Assembly: GCA_025529335.1 (NCBI GenBank)
Contig: JAMYHX010000227.1
Location: 1-64,000, forward strand
Length of the DNA: 64,000 nucleotides
From: Rhizopus sp. PT2906
Taxonomy: Eukaryota; Mucoromycota; Mucoromycetes; Mucorales; Rhizopodaceae
Reading direction: 5' to 3'
The notes under the pieces are model-generated. The model searched no databases and was not told where the DNA came from. It saw only the letters and a list, made by a program, of their open reading frames with translations. Shown here piece by piece: positions 1 to 11,276 of this stretch (its first letter is position 1; each line of letters starts with the position of its first letter). A program made the translations under genes and the position numbers.

Positions 1-77
1 AAGCTATTGTGATAAGCTCTTATAATATCTTTATCCTGAAAATCATCGAACCAAACCCAGCTATTTTGTGTTTCATC
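1..77. repeat. Left arm of 77-bp perfect inverted repeat
   Basis: Positions 1-77 are the exact reverse complement of 1448-1524. The arm lies inside the 3' coding end of the transposase and stops at the window edge, so it may continue to the left. Confidence 0.9.
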
Positions 78-1397
78 ATAGTTTCTCCATTTGACTAAAT
101 ATTTTGTTCTATTTTTATACTTTTTGTGATTAAGAATTCTTTCAACATCATATATTTCATCAGCTTCCATATCTGATATTTCTTCTATACTGTACATATT
201 ATTTCTATGATTAATATCATTCATAAACTTTGCTTGCTTATTAACCATATTAGTAATCCTGAATGATTCAAATGTATATATAATTTCATTTTCTTTATTT
301 TTATTTGGACTAGGATATTCAAAACCATTTTGAGACCATAACGAATGATGAGATTGTGTTTGTATATTTTCTTTTTCAGTAAATATTTTAATGTTATACA
401 ATAAGCATGCTAATTTGAATTGAACATTATATGTTTTTATATCCCCTATTTTTAATGTAGATTTTGTATTGTCAAATCTCTTAAATTTATTTTGGATTTT
501 TCCAAATACGTTTTCTATTTTACTTCTAAAACTTCCAAATATTTCATTAAACAAAATTTCTTCATCGGTAAAGCTTATATCTTTCTTTTTTCTAATTGGA
601 AATATAAAGTTATCTTCATTTATCATATTGTTACCATATTTTTCACACTTTTCTAAAAATTCTTCAACGTAATAATTATATCCACCATCAAATGCAATAC
701 AATCATATTCTATTAGTTTTTTTTCTAGACCCATATTTAAAAACATCTTACCATCATTATAATCTTTACATGGCATACTGTTAGAAACAAATAAAATAAT
801 TTCATTCATATCACATATAATTTGCGTTCTAACACCTGATTTTTTAAATTTGTAAGAATACATCTTTTCTTTCGTAATTTCCTTATTCAAATAATCTATT
901 CTAGAATCATGACCATCTAAAAACATAGTAACATGTTTAAAGTTTGTAGGATTATTTCTAATTGAACAACTTATCCTATAAGATACACATGAAAACATAT
1001 TTTCTAATAAATGACTAACAATTTTATTTAACTCGTTTCTGTTATTTTCCCAAAATTCTTTATATATTTGATGAAATGACGTATATGAAATATATATGTC
1101 CATTTCACGCATAGATTTACCTGAAACTATATGATAAAGAATCAATAAACCTTTTTCAATGTTATTATAAGGGCATGTATAATCATATTTTATAAATATT
1201 TTGTTTAAAAAATAAAATACAGAAATATAACCTAGTTTCTTATATAATTCATCTTTAATTTCCATTATAAACTTAACATCTTTTATTTCACTTCTATGAT
1301 TGCATTTATCTATCTTTATACACCAATCCTCATGTAAAAATCCCCAATATTTAATATTTATATTATTTAAATCCCTATATAGAGTATCTTCTTCCAT
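1..1397 (-). CDS. DDE transposase with C-terminal chromodomain, 3' end off window
   Basis: Reading the minus strand from the ATG at 1397 gives 465 codons with no stop before the window edge, so the C-terminus is cut. A first Asp lies in TMFLDGHDSR, a second in IAFDGGYN, and the Glu in the helix RSKIENVFGKIQNKFKRF, the spacing and motif style of the DDE_Tnp_4 (Harbinger/IS5-like) superfamily. The last about 55 residues form a chromodomain: IYDVERIL, then TKYLVKWRNY, then NSWVWFDDF, keeping the aromatic positions of the methyl-lysine cage. The gene is intronless and strikingly AT-rich (codons mostly AAA, AAT, TTA, ATA), unlike all other genes here, which suggests an invading element. Inference: the chromodomain steers integration to marked chromatin. 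The family assignment is by motif only. Confidence 0.8.
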   Translation of the reverse strand, partial: MEEDTLYRDLNNINIKYWGFLHEDWCIKIDKCNHRSEIKDVKFIMEIKDELYKKLGYISVFYFLNKIFIKYDYTCPYNNIEKGLLILYHIVSGKSMREMDIYISYTSFHQIYKEFWENNRNELNKIVSHLLENMFSCVSYRISCSIRNNPTNFKHVTMFLDGHDSRIDYLNKEITKEKMYSYKFKKSGVRTQIICDMNEIILFVSNSMPCKDYNDGKMFLNMGLEKKLIEYDCIAFDGGYNYYVEEFLEKCEKYGNNMINEDNFIFPIRKKKDISFTDEEILFNEIFGSFRSKIENVFGKIQNKFKRFDNTKSTLKIGDIKTYNVQFKLACLLYNIKIFTEKENIQTQSHHSLWSQNGFEYPSPNKNKENEIIYTFESFRITNMVNKQAKFMNDINHRNNMYSIEEISDMEADEIYDVERILNHKKYKNRTKYLVKWRNYDETQNSWVWFDDFQDKDIIRAYHNS

Positions 1398-1447
1398 AAA
1401 ACTTTTATTATTATAACAAAATTCATTTTTTTACATTTTTAGTTTTA

Positions 1448-1533
1448 GATGAAACACAAAATAGCTGGGTTTGGTTCGATGATTTTCAGGATAAAGATAT
1501 TATAAGAGCTTATCACAATAGCTTAAATCCGTA
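1448..1533 (+). pseudogene. Inverted 3' fragment of the chromodomain transposase (right arm of repeat)
   Basis: The + strand here encodes the chromodomain end DETQNSWVWFDDF and continues through RAYHNSLNP to a TAA at 1531-1533, so it supplies the missing C-terminus of the same protein family. It is only the tail: upstream sequence is the 5' flank of the minus-strand transposase. It is therefore a truncated second copy in opposite orientation, or a fold-back junction at a contig end. Confidence 0.75.
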
Positions 1534-1640
1534 AATGTATAATAAAAATATCAAAAAATTAAAAATTCATAGAAATTTTTATGTTTTTTTCATATATATA
1601 TAAATTTGATTATATCAAATATACATAACTGTCCACCTTT

Positions 1641-1758
1641 CACTACTTAATAAGTTATCTACACCTTTACTAATTACCATAAAAAGACTATTCGTGATCA
1701 AACACGACAAGTCTTTTTATGGTAATTAGTAAAGGTATAGATAACTTATTAAGTAGTG
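1641..1758. repeat. 118-bp near-perfect palindrome (49-bp arms)
   Basis: Arms 1641-1689 and 1710-1758 are reverse complements with one mismatch; the 20-base loop itself contains a small TCGTG/CACGA stem. This can form a long hairpin or cruciform. It resembles a foldback MITE reduced to its ends, but I see no flanking target duplication. No coding sequence inside. Confidence 0.85.
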
Positions 1759-3670
1759 ATACCCTTTTTGGTATCTTGTACTCTGCATGTCTTATGCAAG
1801 TTTGAAGTATTTGGGTAAAATAGACAAGTAAATAACGAGACTAAAAAGTAAGTTGTCCTTTATTGAATAAAATATGGAGGTCTATTTATACTTTTTCCAA
1901 TGATCGGATAAAGTTATCTCAGCTAAGATGATTATCAATATTTGGGGTGATGTTGATAGGACAATAGCGGTGTATGACGAGCTGTTGTCTAAATAATAAT
2001 TTTTCTCTTAGACTTATAACTGTCACAGTGATAAATATTCACACGTAGACAAGAAATCCCAATTTATAAACAGATATCATCTATCTTGATTCTAATTGGG
2101 TTATTTAATTGCTCTTTGTGTGTAATGGCTTATTGATGTGCCATTTACTAGTCCAAATACCACAGACATGAAAAATCTTTCTCTGTTTATACTTTTTCTT
2201 CAACGGGTAAGCCTGGTTACCCTGGAACAATTAATAATCCTTATTTATAGGTAGTAATAACGATCAATTCGCCTAAAGTATCTTCCTGTTTGTTCTTGAC
2301 CTTATTGGATCATTAAATGTACCTGCCTTACTGGATCAGATATAAAATTTTCCAAACGGAGATAACAATAGCAATTAGGGTCCAACGCTAACTGCATTTG
2401 ACCCTGAGCAATGTAATTGGATCGAGAACAAATCACACCATAGCCTAGCAACGGTTGTCAAGCAAATATTATTTATCCAATGCGCAGTAACAGGTAATAT
2501 GCTCTTATTGGCTATATCAGCTATTATGTACCAAAGAAGTATACAATTGAATACAATAAAATCTAATCAAGGTTACACAGCCCTGAATTGGGATTAATGC
2601 ATTGAATCTCAGGTTATGCTTAACATGACTACAATTATTCTATGTTTATTGCTATAATCCTTAAGTATCCACAACATCTATACATAAAAAATAAAAAATA
2701 AATAACCTTGATGTCTTTGAGAATATGCAGTCTACGTATTTTCTTGCGCTATTATTTTGACGGTGAGCTAGTTGCATAGTAAATAGCTGACAAATTCAAA
2801 TAAAGCTTACCTCTGGTTCCTTAACTGCAAAGTATAGGTTTGGTGAAAAAAAGGACAGATTGCTTCCAAATATAGGCTCTGATTGTTCACTGCAAATAGA
2901 AGTAAATTACTGTTAAAGGTAAGAATATATAAAATGATACTTGCCTCAAGGGTTGCAATGTCGGAATCTAGCAATGAGTGACCTTACATTAATTGAGTTG
3001 CACTTGCTGACATTGTCAAAGTTGTTACCTCCAGTGATGGGGAAGGACAAATAAAGAAGGGGAAAAGAGGAAAGAAAGACAATAAAGTGATAGCTTTGGT
3101 AATAAAGAGTGCAAATAAATGGTACTGGCAATATTCATCAATGTTGTGTTTAGGTTTTGAAAATAGATTTAGACAAAGTAGAAAATACGATGAGACTGTG
3201 TTGTATCTTTATTCGGAATAAAGCGAAGAGAAAAAAGGTGATAACACAATCTATAATTACATATTAAGCTGAGGCATTTAAACTGAGTTGACTATATTTG
3301 ATTAAAGTGTAACAGATCTTATAGTAGCATTAGGTTCAGCTCTAGATATTATATTTAAGCATTGAATAATAGCGTGGATACTACAATCAATAAGCGTGTG
3401 ACGTATGACCAATCGAGTCATAAGATGGGGATCGACATTTGAAGTAACACGATGGCAACTCTAAGGGACGCTTGGGGCTCTTTATTTGCTTACCTCTATG
3501 AGCGGCAAAAGTAAAGTCCGTAAGTGCGCCAACTTTTCTTGGGGGCTTTATTCTGTTGTTATCATGGCTCATGGCAATCAGCATATGCTCAGGGCACATT
3601 AGGGATAATGTATTAAGCGAACATTGACAATAGATTTATTGTTGTGATTACTCAAAAAGTTGAGATTAGT

Positions 3671-3721
3671 GTCACAGGGGGGTGAGACTAAATCAGCCAA
3701 CAATAATGAAAGTAACAAATA
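3671..3721. repeat. Direct repeat copy A (about 50 bp)
   Basis: Begins GTCACAGGGG and contains AAATCAGCCAACAATAA; matches 5597-5646 in the same orientation with a few substitutions and one length difference. Confidence 0.75.
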
Positions 3722-5596
3722 TACCTCACTCACTGGATATAACAGAGCCGATTTGTACATAAAATAACCACTTTAGGTACCCTCCTTAGAGGTCAGGTTA
3801 TCTTCATGCATGTATGCATTGTCAACACAGAATCATAATAAATGCACCAAAATAACACTTCAAGTGTCAAATATCACTGTTCTTCTATTATTTTATTCTC
3901 TTCTAAAGGAGATATTATATTGAAGAAAAAAAGTGGTTCCTTTGTATACTTTTTTTTTCTTGATCAAAGTCAGTAAGAGCCAGTAAGAGTCAACAAGAGT
4001 TAATAATAGTCAAACAACAAGATTCTTATTTAATAATCATCATAGCAATAAACTCATAAGACGCGCTTCTTCAGCACAAAAAGATGCACTGTTCAGGAAT
4101 GACCACGTGGAGGTAGCGTATTTTCCATTCCCCGGAAATCTCAACCTCACTTAGCCTTACAATGAATGATCCACTCAGACCCTCGAATTCTCCCAAGAGT
4201 GTTCAGCCATTCAGTCTTGCGAACCTATGAAAAACGAAGCGTAAGTATGTGTGCTATTAGTTTATGCGCTTATCTAGAGGAAGAGAAAGAGGCTGTGTGA
4301 CTGTGAGTTGAGCTGTGAGTTGAGCTACACGGCGGGATGGACGTTGGATTATGTGCTGATCTATGTGTTTATCTGCTGATTGTGTCGTATTTGAAGAGAT
4401 ATACTATACAATACAGTTACAGTGAAGTTTATATCTAACACTTTGAGTAACTTGATAAATACAGACAATAAAAGTTTATTCTTAAAATTGTCATACAACC
4501 TAGTGAAGGTACACCGTTTACAGGTTACTTTCTATACTCGTGTTGTGATAAGTTAACTGATGATAGTCTTTGTTGAACAAATATGTTGTCACATATTTGA
4601 TAAACATCGATAAAGAAGCTCATCCAATATAATACTAGACAATAAAGCGTGATATAATACTTAATGCTATCAAGTCTTGTGTGAGAGTAGCTAATTCAGA
4701 TAAGATCTAGAGCAGTTGATACCATACAAAGTGTTGTTACGAGCTATTGCCTAGCTAGATGCTATATATGGAGTAATGAATATATAGTGGGTTCAGTACA
4801 CGTACACGTAGGGTGTAAGATTCCGCAAACAAGTAATGATAGGTACTTTAGTCACTATTTCCCTTACTTGAGATAAATGTAGAATCAGGGATTTGATAAA
4901 CAAAAGGCTGGTTCTATACGTTATCGAACATCAACTGTTCTTTTCATTAGCTTCAATCACAGCACACGAATATTTTCCTTGTCAGTTTATTGGTTTTCAC
5001 TTAAACTGCGCTTTGGTACAACTGGAGAAATACTCACGCACAGAAAGGCGCAGGAGGATTAATAACTTTCGCACAATCAATTGGATTGAGCAAATGGACC
5101 CTTGAATCAGTTCTAATGAGCAGACAAAAGAGCCCATAAAGGGGAAACTTGTTCAATTATGGAAATCTCCGTCAGGATAATTTAATAAGCAGGAATATCT
5201 CACGTTGTACTCACTTTAGGTTGTCATTTGGTATAAATACAGTAGATTTTTTAGCAGTAGTAAAATCTTGGTCTAATTTTATTAGAAATAAACTTCCCCA
5301 TATTCTTTCCTATTGAATCTTTCGTCTCATATCTTAACAGAATACCACAATGACAATTTGGGACAATGAGAGAGTTAGGGCGAATCGGGTGCCTTTGATA
5401 AGACGATGATCCCTAATAACAATGATGGATCAGAGTCATTGGATATGCGTATCTTAAAACCCAGTTCCTGGTAATTAGCTTAAATAATGATCCGCACAGT
5501 TGTTTCAAAGTAACAAGCTGAAGTCGAATGATTGCCAGCCATTGTTTCATATGTGGTTAATAGTTGATCCACTAGATATGAATACAACAGACTAGC

Positions 5597-5646
5597 GTCA
5601 CAGGGGATGAGGGTAAATCAGCCAACAATAACGAAAGTACCAAATA
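5597..5646. repeat. Direct repeat copy B (about 50 bp)
   Basis: Second copy of the 3671-3721 sequence, same orientation, 1.9 kb away. The pair could be the remains of element ends. Confidence 0.75.
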
Positions 5647-6875
5647 AAGTGGGCTTGAGAGTGTACATTATTACAGAAGAGCTCAGACCATATTCACTGC
5701 TATTTTTGTTCATTATTCTATTAAAATTTTTATTATAGAAGGTTACATTTTGGCGTAAATGCTTCATAGAAGGTATCGAATGATATTCCTTATTATTTAA
5801 GGAACGCGTATACATGAGCACAGTATGAGTCCAAAACGTCAAAACTTTCGAATAAGAACATAAATCATGCATATTTAGACTAGTAGGGGCTAGTACATCG
5901 TATAACATGATCTCTTGATTCAAATGTCGCGATAGTAAAATTAAGAAATTTATAATTAAGTAGCTTATACCAGCGGAACTATTGTCTATAATTTCATAGT
6001 AAACATGAAAATTATAAGGACAACTCTATCAGTAAAATAATTAACACGATCTTAATGAATCCTTTTATATTTTACTATTTTGTGCTATAAAAAGTGGTCT
6101 TTGTTCAATAGTTCGGTCGGTTAACATATGAATAGTAATAGTAAAATACAAATCGTTACACTATACATAAATTTGATATTTTTATGGTAGTCAGGCAGTT
6201 TCATTTACAGTTATAAATGAGTTGGTTGTAAACAAGAGAAGTTTAGAGTCTTTAGAAAAAAGTATCAATTAACACTAATAGTAAGATATCTATCCTGAGG
6301 TTTTTTGTAATTGATACGGCTCTGAAATCAAAATACTTTTCTTTTTTCCTAATACTGATAGTTAAAGGGATTATAGTGAATAATGACGTTTTGCAATCCA
6401 GCAAGGTAAGCTATTAGATTGTTCCGTTCAAGCATTTCTTTATTACATGTCATTTACTAAATCATATAGTCGACATATAGAAATCACTACAGTGAGCAAT
6501 TGTATACCCTAGTCTTTATATTTTACACGTGTAATAGGTTTGGCTATATACAAAAATAGACAGTGCAGCCGTGTTTAAATTCGTCTCCTTTTACTGATTG
6601 CATAAAGCTTCTTAATGAACTGAAGATACCATAGTTCAATAAAGTGAAAAAAAAATTTTTTACTTCAATATAGCCTTAAATATTAGCATATAATAAGCCT
6701 AAAAGGGCGCAAAAATAGAAGTGCAGCATCAAGCACAAGCAGGATGTAATATAAACAAATCTGCCGTTAACTATTTTGGTAAACAAGCCGATGTAGCACA
6801 GTGTGAATCCGATGGTACGTTAAAAGAGCTAAATTAAATTCTTTTTTTTTCTTTTGTTTCCTCCAATCCTACAAC

Positions 6876-7235
6876 ATGATCAACACAAAAAAACTTGAAA
6901 GAAGACAAAAGCTCTCACAGAGAGTGATCATCGCCTCTATGGACAAGCTTCACAGCATAAAAAAAAAGGTAAAAGGGTTACCTTTACGGTAGACCCTTCG
7001 CCAATAAAAAAAATGTTTATAAAAAGGTGACTATTCCAAATGAAAGTTAGTTAGGCGTGGAATTCACATATAACTGATTAGGGATTTAACTAAAGCAAGA
7101 GCTCTGAGCCAGAGTGCGGAGCAGCAAGTAAAAGAAGAGACAGAGCGAGTCATCCGAGACTTGCTTCAACAGCAAGCGCTCCTTGATGAGCTAGATAAGT
7201 CGTCACAACTTGAAGCACTGGTGTTCAACTACTAA
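6876..7235 (+). CDS. Small three-exon gene, 83-aa helical protein of unknown function
   Basis: Not visible as one open frame. Exons 6876-6968, 7027-7045 and 7096-7235 join in frame (93+19+140 = 252 nt) and give 83 residues. Introns of 58 and 50 nt have GTAAAA...AAG and GTTAGT...AAG borders, the size usual in this window. The protein starts MINTKKLERRQKLSQRV and ends SSQLEALVFNY; it is highly charged, with a Gln/Glu-rich middle (SAEQQVKEETERV) and heptad-like leucines predicting a helix or short coiled coil. A pyrimidine tract precedes the ATG, as for other genes here. I do not recognise a family; small helical subunits of kinetochore or organelle complexes are possible but unproven. Confidence 0.65.
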
Positions 7236-8755
7236 CTCACAAATGTTGAACGCCCTTCCCCTTCCTCTCCTTCTTCTTTTATGAAAGCTTTTGCTTTGTT
7301 GAAAATGTATATATTTAAAATTAATTTGTATTAAAAATTCACTTTTGTTCAAATTAATAACCTTGACTTCGTAATTTTATATGACATGATAAGAGCCTTG
7401 TATTTCTCTAATTGTGGCATTTCTCATTAGTAATATAAGTAATGGTATAATGTCAACATAGTTGACGCATAAGTGTGAATATTTAAAGTAAAATAACGGC
7501 ATAAAGCATATTTCAAATCTTTTTTGAGATGAAGTACTGTATTTCATTGATAATCTGCACTTTTGTATGTAGAAACTCTGAAATTAATAGAACAGACTGT
7601 ATGCATATATTTGACTCAAGAGAATATACAAGGATTTATAGAGGTTCATCATACTATACTATGATTTTTATTAGATGATACAATTGCTGATATGGTTTCA
7701 AAATAATAAACCAAAGAGGTATGACTAATGTTTCTGAAATTTATATAAATGCAAAATACTGTATGTATAATGGATGTCACAATAGGAAACCACAGTAGTA
7801 ATAAAGCTTAGATCGCGGTTGGTTTGAGATAATGCACTAGTATATTCTTTGCAATATAATATTTAGAGATTTTTCTGAATTAAATCTATCCCAGCACCCG
7901 ACTTGGCCAGTTTACTTGAGCCATTATAAGCTATGCATTGTATAAATCATAAAGTAGCTGACGCGTTTAATAATATAAGCCATAATACATTATCTCTGGT
8001 ATATAAACACTAGTGATAGACCAGGCATCAGCACTCTTGGTTAGGGCTTTGTATATCTCTCACAGTTAGACATAATACGATCGTATAGCAATATCAATGT
8101 TTACATATATAATCACGACAATGACAATAGATGCACTATAACATAATCATATCATATACTATTACTATAAGACATAATCACGCTTTATATACATTCTAGT
8201 ATCAATAGTAGCCATTGTTTTGTAATTTCAATATCTTATCTCTGACACTATATTCCATCTTATATAAACCTTCTCGTTTCTTCTTTCTTCATAATAAAGA
8301 GCCTAAATTCTTAGTGATCGACTTTCTGTTCTTCTCCAATTAATAATACAGCAAATACAACAGCATATATTATTTAAAAGCTAGAAAAAAAAAAAAAACG
8401 CACGCACACACTTTTTAAAAAGTGCGTGTCAGACCGTTATCAAATACTGAACAGGTTTAAACTTATGAGTATTATCATAGATTTTAATGTGTGCATATGT
8501 AATCTTATGAAATGCTGGTAATAACAATAAGGGACTACTAATAACGTCCAAGGTACATTATTAAAAGCATCATTATTTTCATTAAAATATCTACTATAAT
8601 AAATATCCCAAGAAAACAGATGGAGTAATAAATATATAATTAATTTTGCTAAAGAGATTAAAGTTTAATAGCGTGAAATGTACTTTAACAGAGATGCAAA
8701 CAAAATATACAGTAATTTTATGTATGAAATGATTAATGTATGGGATAAAATTATG
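7236..8755. other. Intergenic, no gene seen
   Basis: AT-rich sequence between the 3' ends of the small gene and the arginyl-tRNA synthetase. The only structure noted is a short hairpin around 8402-8429 (CACACTTTTT paired with AAAAAGTGCGTG, imperfect). Confidence 0.5.
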
Positions 8756-10741
8756 CTACATCCTTTCAAGCGGTTTAAGTCCAACCAATCTCATACCATT
8801 AGCCAGCGTTGTTTTAGCCGCCCAAAAGAGAAGCAGCCTTGCTTGAGCTAGCTTTGGGTCGACATCTTTGATACGTAGGTTGTAGTTCACCTGGCTGATC
8901 ATGTGTGCCAACTTGAAGAGATAGAGAACAATGGTACAAGGTTCCAATGTTTTAAAGGCAGCTCGTACTTTATCTGGATAAAGTGAAATAGTTCGCGTTA
9001 GCTCAAAGGCTTCAGTCTCTGCCAATAGAGAAAAATCACAATCTATCGATATGTTGATGTCCATCTTGCGCTCAATACTATGGCATCTTTTTAATCTTAC
9101 GAATGAAGCGCTGAGTACTACTTTACTTACCCACAAATGCGTGCATATGTATATTGTAAAAACACGCCCGTATCCCCTTTTGCATCCATCATTCTGTCCC
9201 AGACAAAGTTGTAGTTCCTCATCCTCTTGGCTGCCATATCTTGAGTGATAACGTCAGATATACCCAAAGTATCTGCAATATAACCGACAGCTTCTTCTCC
9301 TTTGATGATATGGTTCCCGACAGAGATACCTTTGTTCAAAATATCCATGTATTTTCCATGCCTCATATCTTCTTTAATTGTCTTCAGCATACTCTCCTTG
9401 GACGTATCAAGAATATCACTCAAAAATACAGATGTTCCTTTTCTGGTCGACATGCCTGTAATCCTTCCAAATGGCACATGAATTAGCTCTGGGCAGTGGT
9501 CATGTTTGTCCCATAAAAGCTCAATGATCTTGAATAATTGCTTAAAGTGATGCTCCTGCTCAATGCCTACAACATAAATTATCTTATCCAGACCCTTGAA
9601 CTTTTCACATCGCATTATGACACTGGCTATATCGCGTGTTAAATACAGGCTGGCCCCATTCGCCTTTCTGATCACGGCTTTTCCCAAGCTAGGATCATAC
9701 ATGGACAAATTAATTACCATTGATCCATCTTCTGACTCGTCACAAAGTCCTTTCTGTTTAAGTGCCTCGTAAACTTGAGGAATGTATTTTTCTGTTTCAG
9801 ATTCGCCTGAGAAATGATCAAACTTGATACCAAGGCGCTTATAAGCCTTCTCATAGGATTGAATGCTCTGATCACGGAACTCTTTCCATTGCTGAATGAC
9901 CTCTGGATCTTTATCTTCCATTTTCTTAAAATATGCAGCAGCCTCTTGCTCAATCTTTTCCGATTCCTCTTTCATTTCCTGATTGATCTTGACATAGATA
10001 TCGTATAGATGCTTAATAGGGTCCTTCTTCAGTTCTTCAGGGTTTCCATACTTTTTATAACCCACAGCCAATAATCCTTGAAGATGACAATTGTTTAATT
10101 GACTTTATGTACGTTTTATGCCATCCTTACCATATTGTTTTCCCCAATCTCCCAAGTAGTTAAGGCCGATGCACGTGTATCCATTTGCTTCGTATATCCT
10201 CTTGATAAACGCACCGAGAATTGTACTCCTTAAATGTCCAGCATGAAACGGTTTGGCTATATTGGGTGAACTAAAGTCGATGAGGACCGTCTTATCTGCT
10301 CTCTCTGTTTGACCATATCGTTCTCTTTCCTCATAGACGTTCTGTAGCGTTTCTTTGATATATTCCGTTTGATTGACGCTAAAGTTCAAAAAATGACCCT
10401 GAGCTGTTACTTGTTTGATATGAGTGTCTTGTCCAAACTTTGAATAATTCATTGATGTTAGCAAACAAACAAAAAAAGACAAGGAAACTTACTGAAAAAA
10501 TGATATCTTTACACACCCTGTCTTGGTCTTGATCATTAGTTAGTTTGAGTAAACGAGGAATGGGAAGAGTAAATTGACCATGTTCGTGTGATTTAGGTAT
10601 TTGAATAAGTTCAAGTAGATCTTGTTTGTGAACGCGTAATAACTTGGTCAATTTGGTCGCAATGACGTTTTTGAATTTGAGCTTTGTGTTGCTCACTTTA
10701 TGAAGTTCAGGATTACTAGTCTTCTTTTTTGATTTTGCCAT
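8756..10741 (-). CDS. RRS1: Cytosolic-type arginyl-tRNA synthetase
   Basis: Class I synthetase charging tRNA-Arg. Exons on the minus strand are 10741-10493, 10437-10131, 10076-9131 and 9077-8756; they total 1824 nt and 607 residues, normal for fungal ArgRS. The N-terminal part is the Add-1-like tRNA-binding domain; the HIGH signature is HAGHL (about residue 148, in SPNIAKPFHAGHLRST); the KMSKS loop is the degenerate MSTRKGTS typical of ArgRS; the C-terminal helical anticodon-binding domain ends KPLERM. Introns are 53-55 nt. The N-terminus is Lys-rich with no obvious mitochondrial presequence, so cytosolic use is likely, although fungal enzymes can serve both compartments. It diverges from COQ3. 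Confidence 0.95.
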
Positions 10742-11276
10742 TTTAAAGAAGAAAGAACTGTCATTTTATGCGACTTTAATTATTTATCAAACCACACTTA
10801 AATTTATCAGAATATCAACGTGATTAATATTATAAAGAATAAGAAGAAAAAAAGGGTGTAGCATGTTTATGATTATGAATGAATTCAATCTAATCTTATA
10901 AACTCAACTATTCTGTTCTCTGTGTCTTTGACTTGCTTAATTCCATATTAAATCATTCATACCCATGCGATGCAATTACCCTTACACTAACAGAAAGAAA
11001 ATTTGAGAGCTCATCATTAAAAATAGTTTCATTTTATAAGAAAACAGGATTATTGCATGGATTTATCACGGCCAATGAGAATTGGGCATGACGCATCTAT
11101 AAGAATAAAGAATTTTGTGGTCAGTCTTTTCTTTTGCTTTTCTTTCTTCAAAGATTGTAGTATTGAGAATTATGCAAAGAGTAAAACCCAAAAAACAATA
11201 ATTTATACGTCACATTAATTTTATTTTAGCCTGTATTTCCGCGTTTCCCAAAAAAAAACACATCCTTCTATACATA
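10742..11276. promoter_or_regulatory. Divergent promoter region, ArgRS / COQ3
   Basis: 535 bp between two genes read outward. No other gene is seen. No specific transcription factor site can be named with confidence. Confidence 0.5.

Larger units (their letters stand above)
1759..6875. other. Gene-poor, probably transposon-derived intergenic region
   Basis: No reading frame here has a recognisable domain or a convincing splice pattern. Short frames occur (for example 3387-3599 and 5618-5923 on the minus strand) but show no family motif. The stretch includes a pair of about 50-bp direct repeats (3671 and 5597) and a local duplication of GTGAGTTGAGCT near 4306-4325. The texture is that of decayed mobile DNA. 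Confidence 0.5.

Noticed and set aside
3387..3599. 70-codon minus-strand frame with KVGALTDFTFAAHRGK
   Set aside because: Could be a scrap of an element, but no domain and no neighbouring coding frame.
5618..5923. 101-codon minus-strand open frame
   Set aside because: AT-rich, no motif, no splice context; begins inside a direct repeat copy.
1640..8755. Search for tRNA or rRNA genes in the gene-poor left region
   Set aside because: No cloverleaf-compatible A/B box pair or rRNA-like sequence was found by eye.
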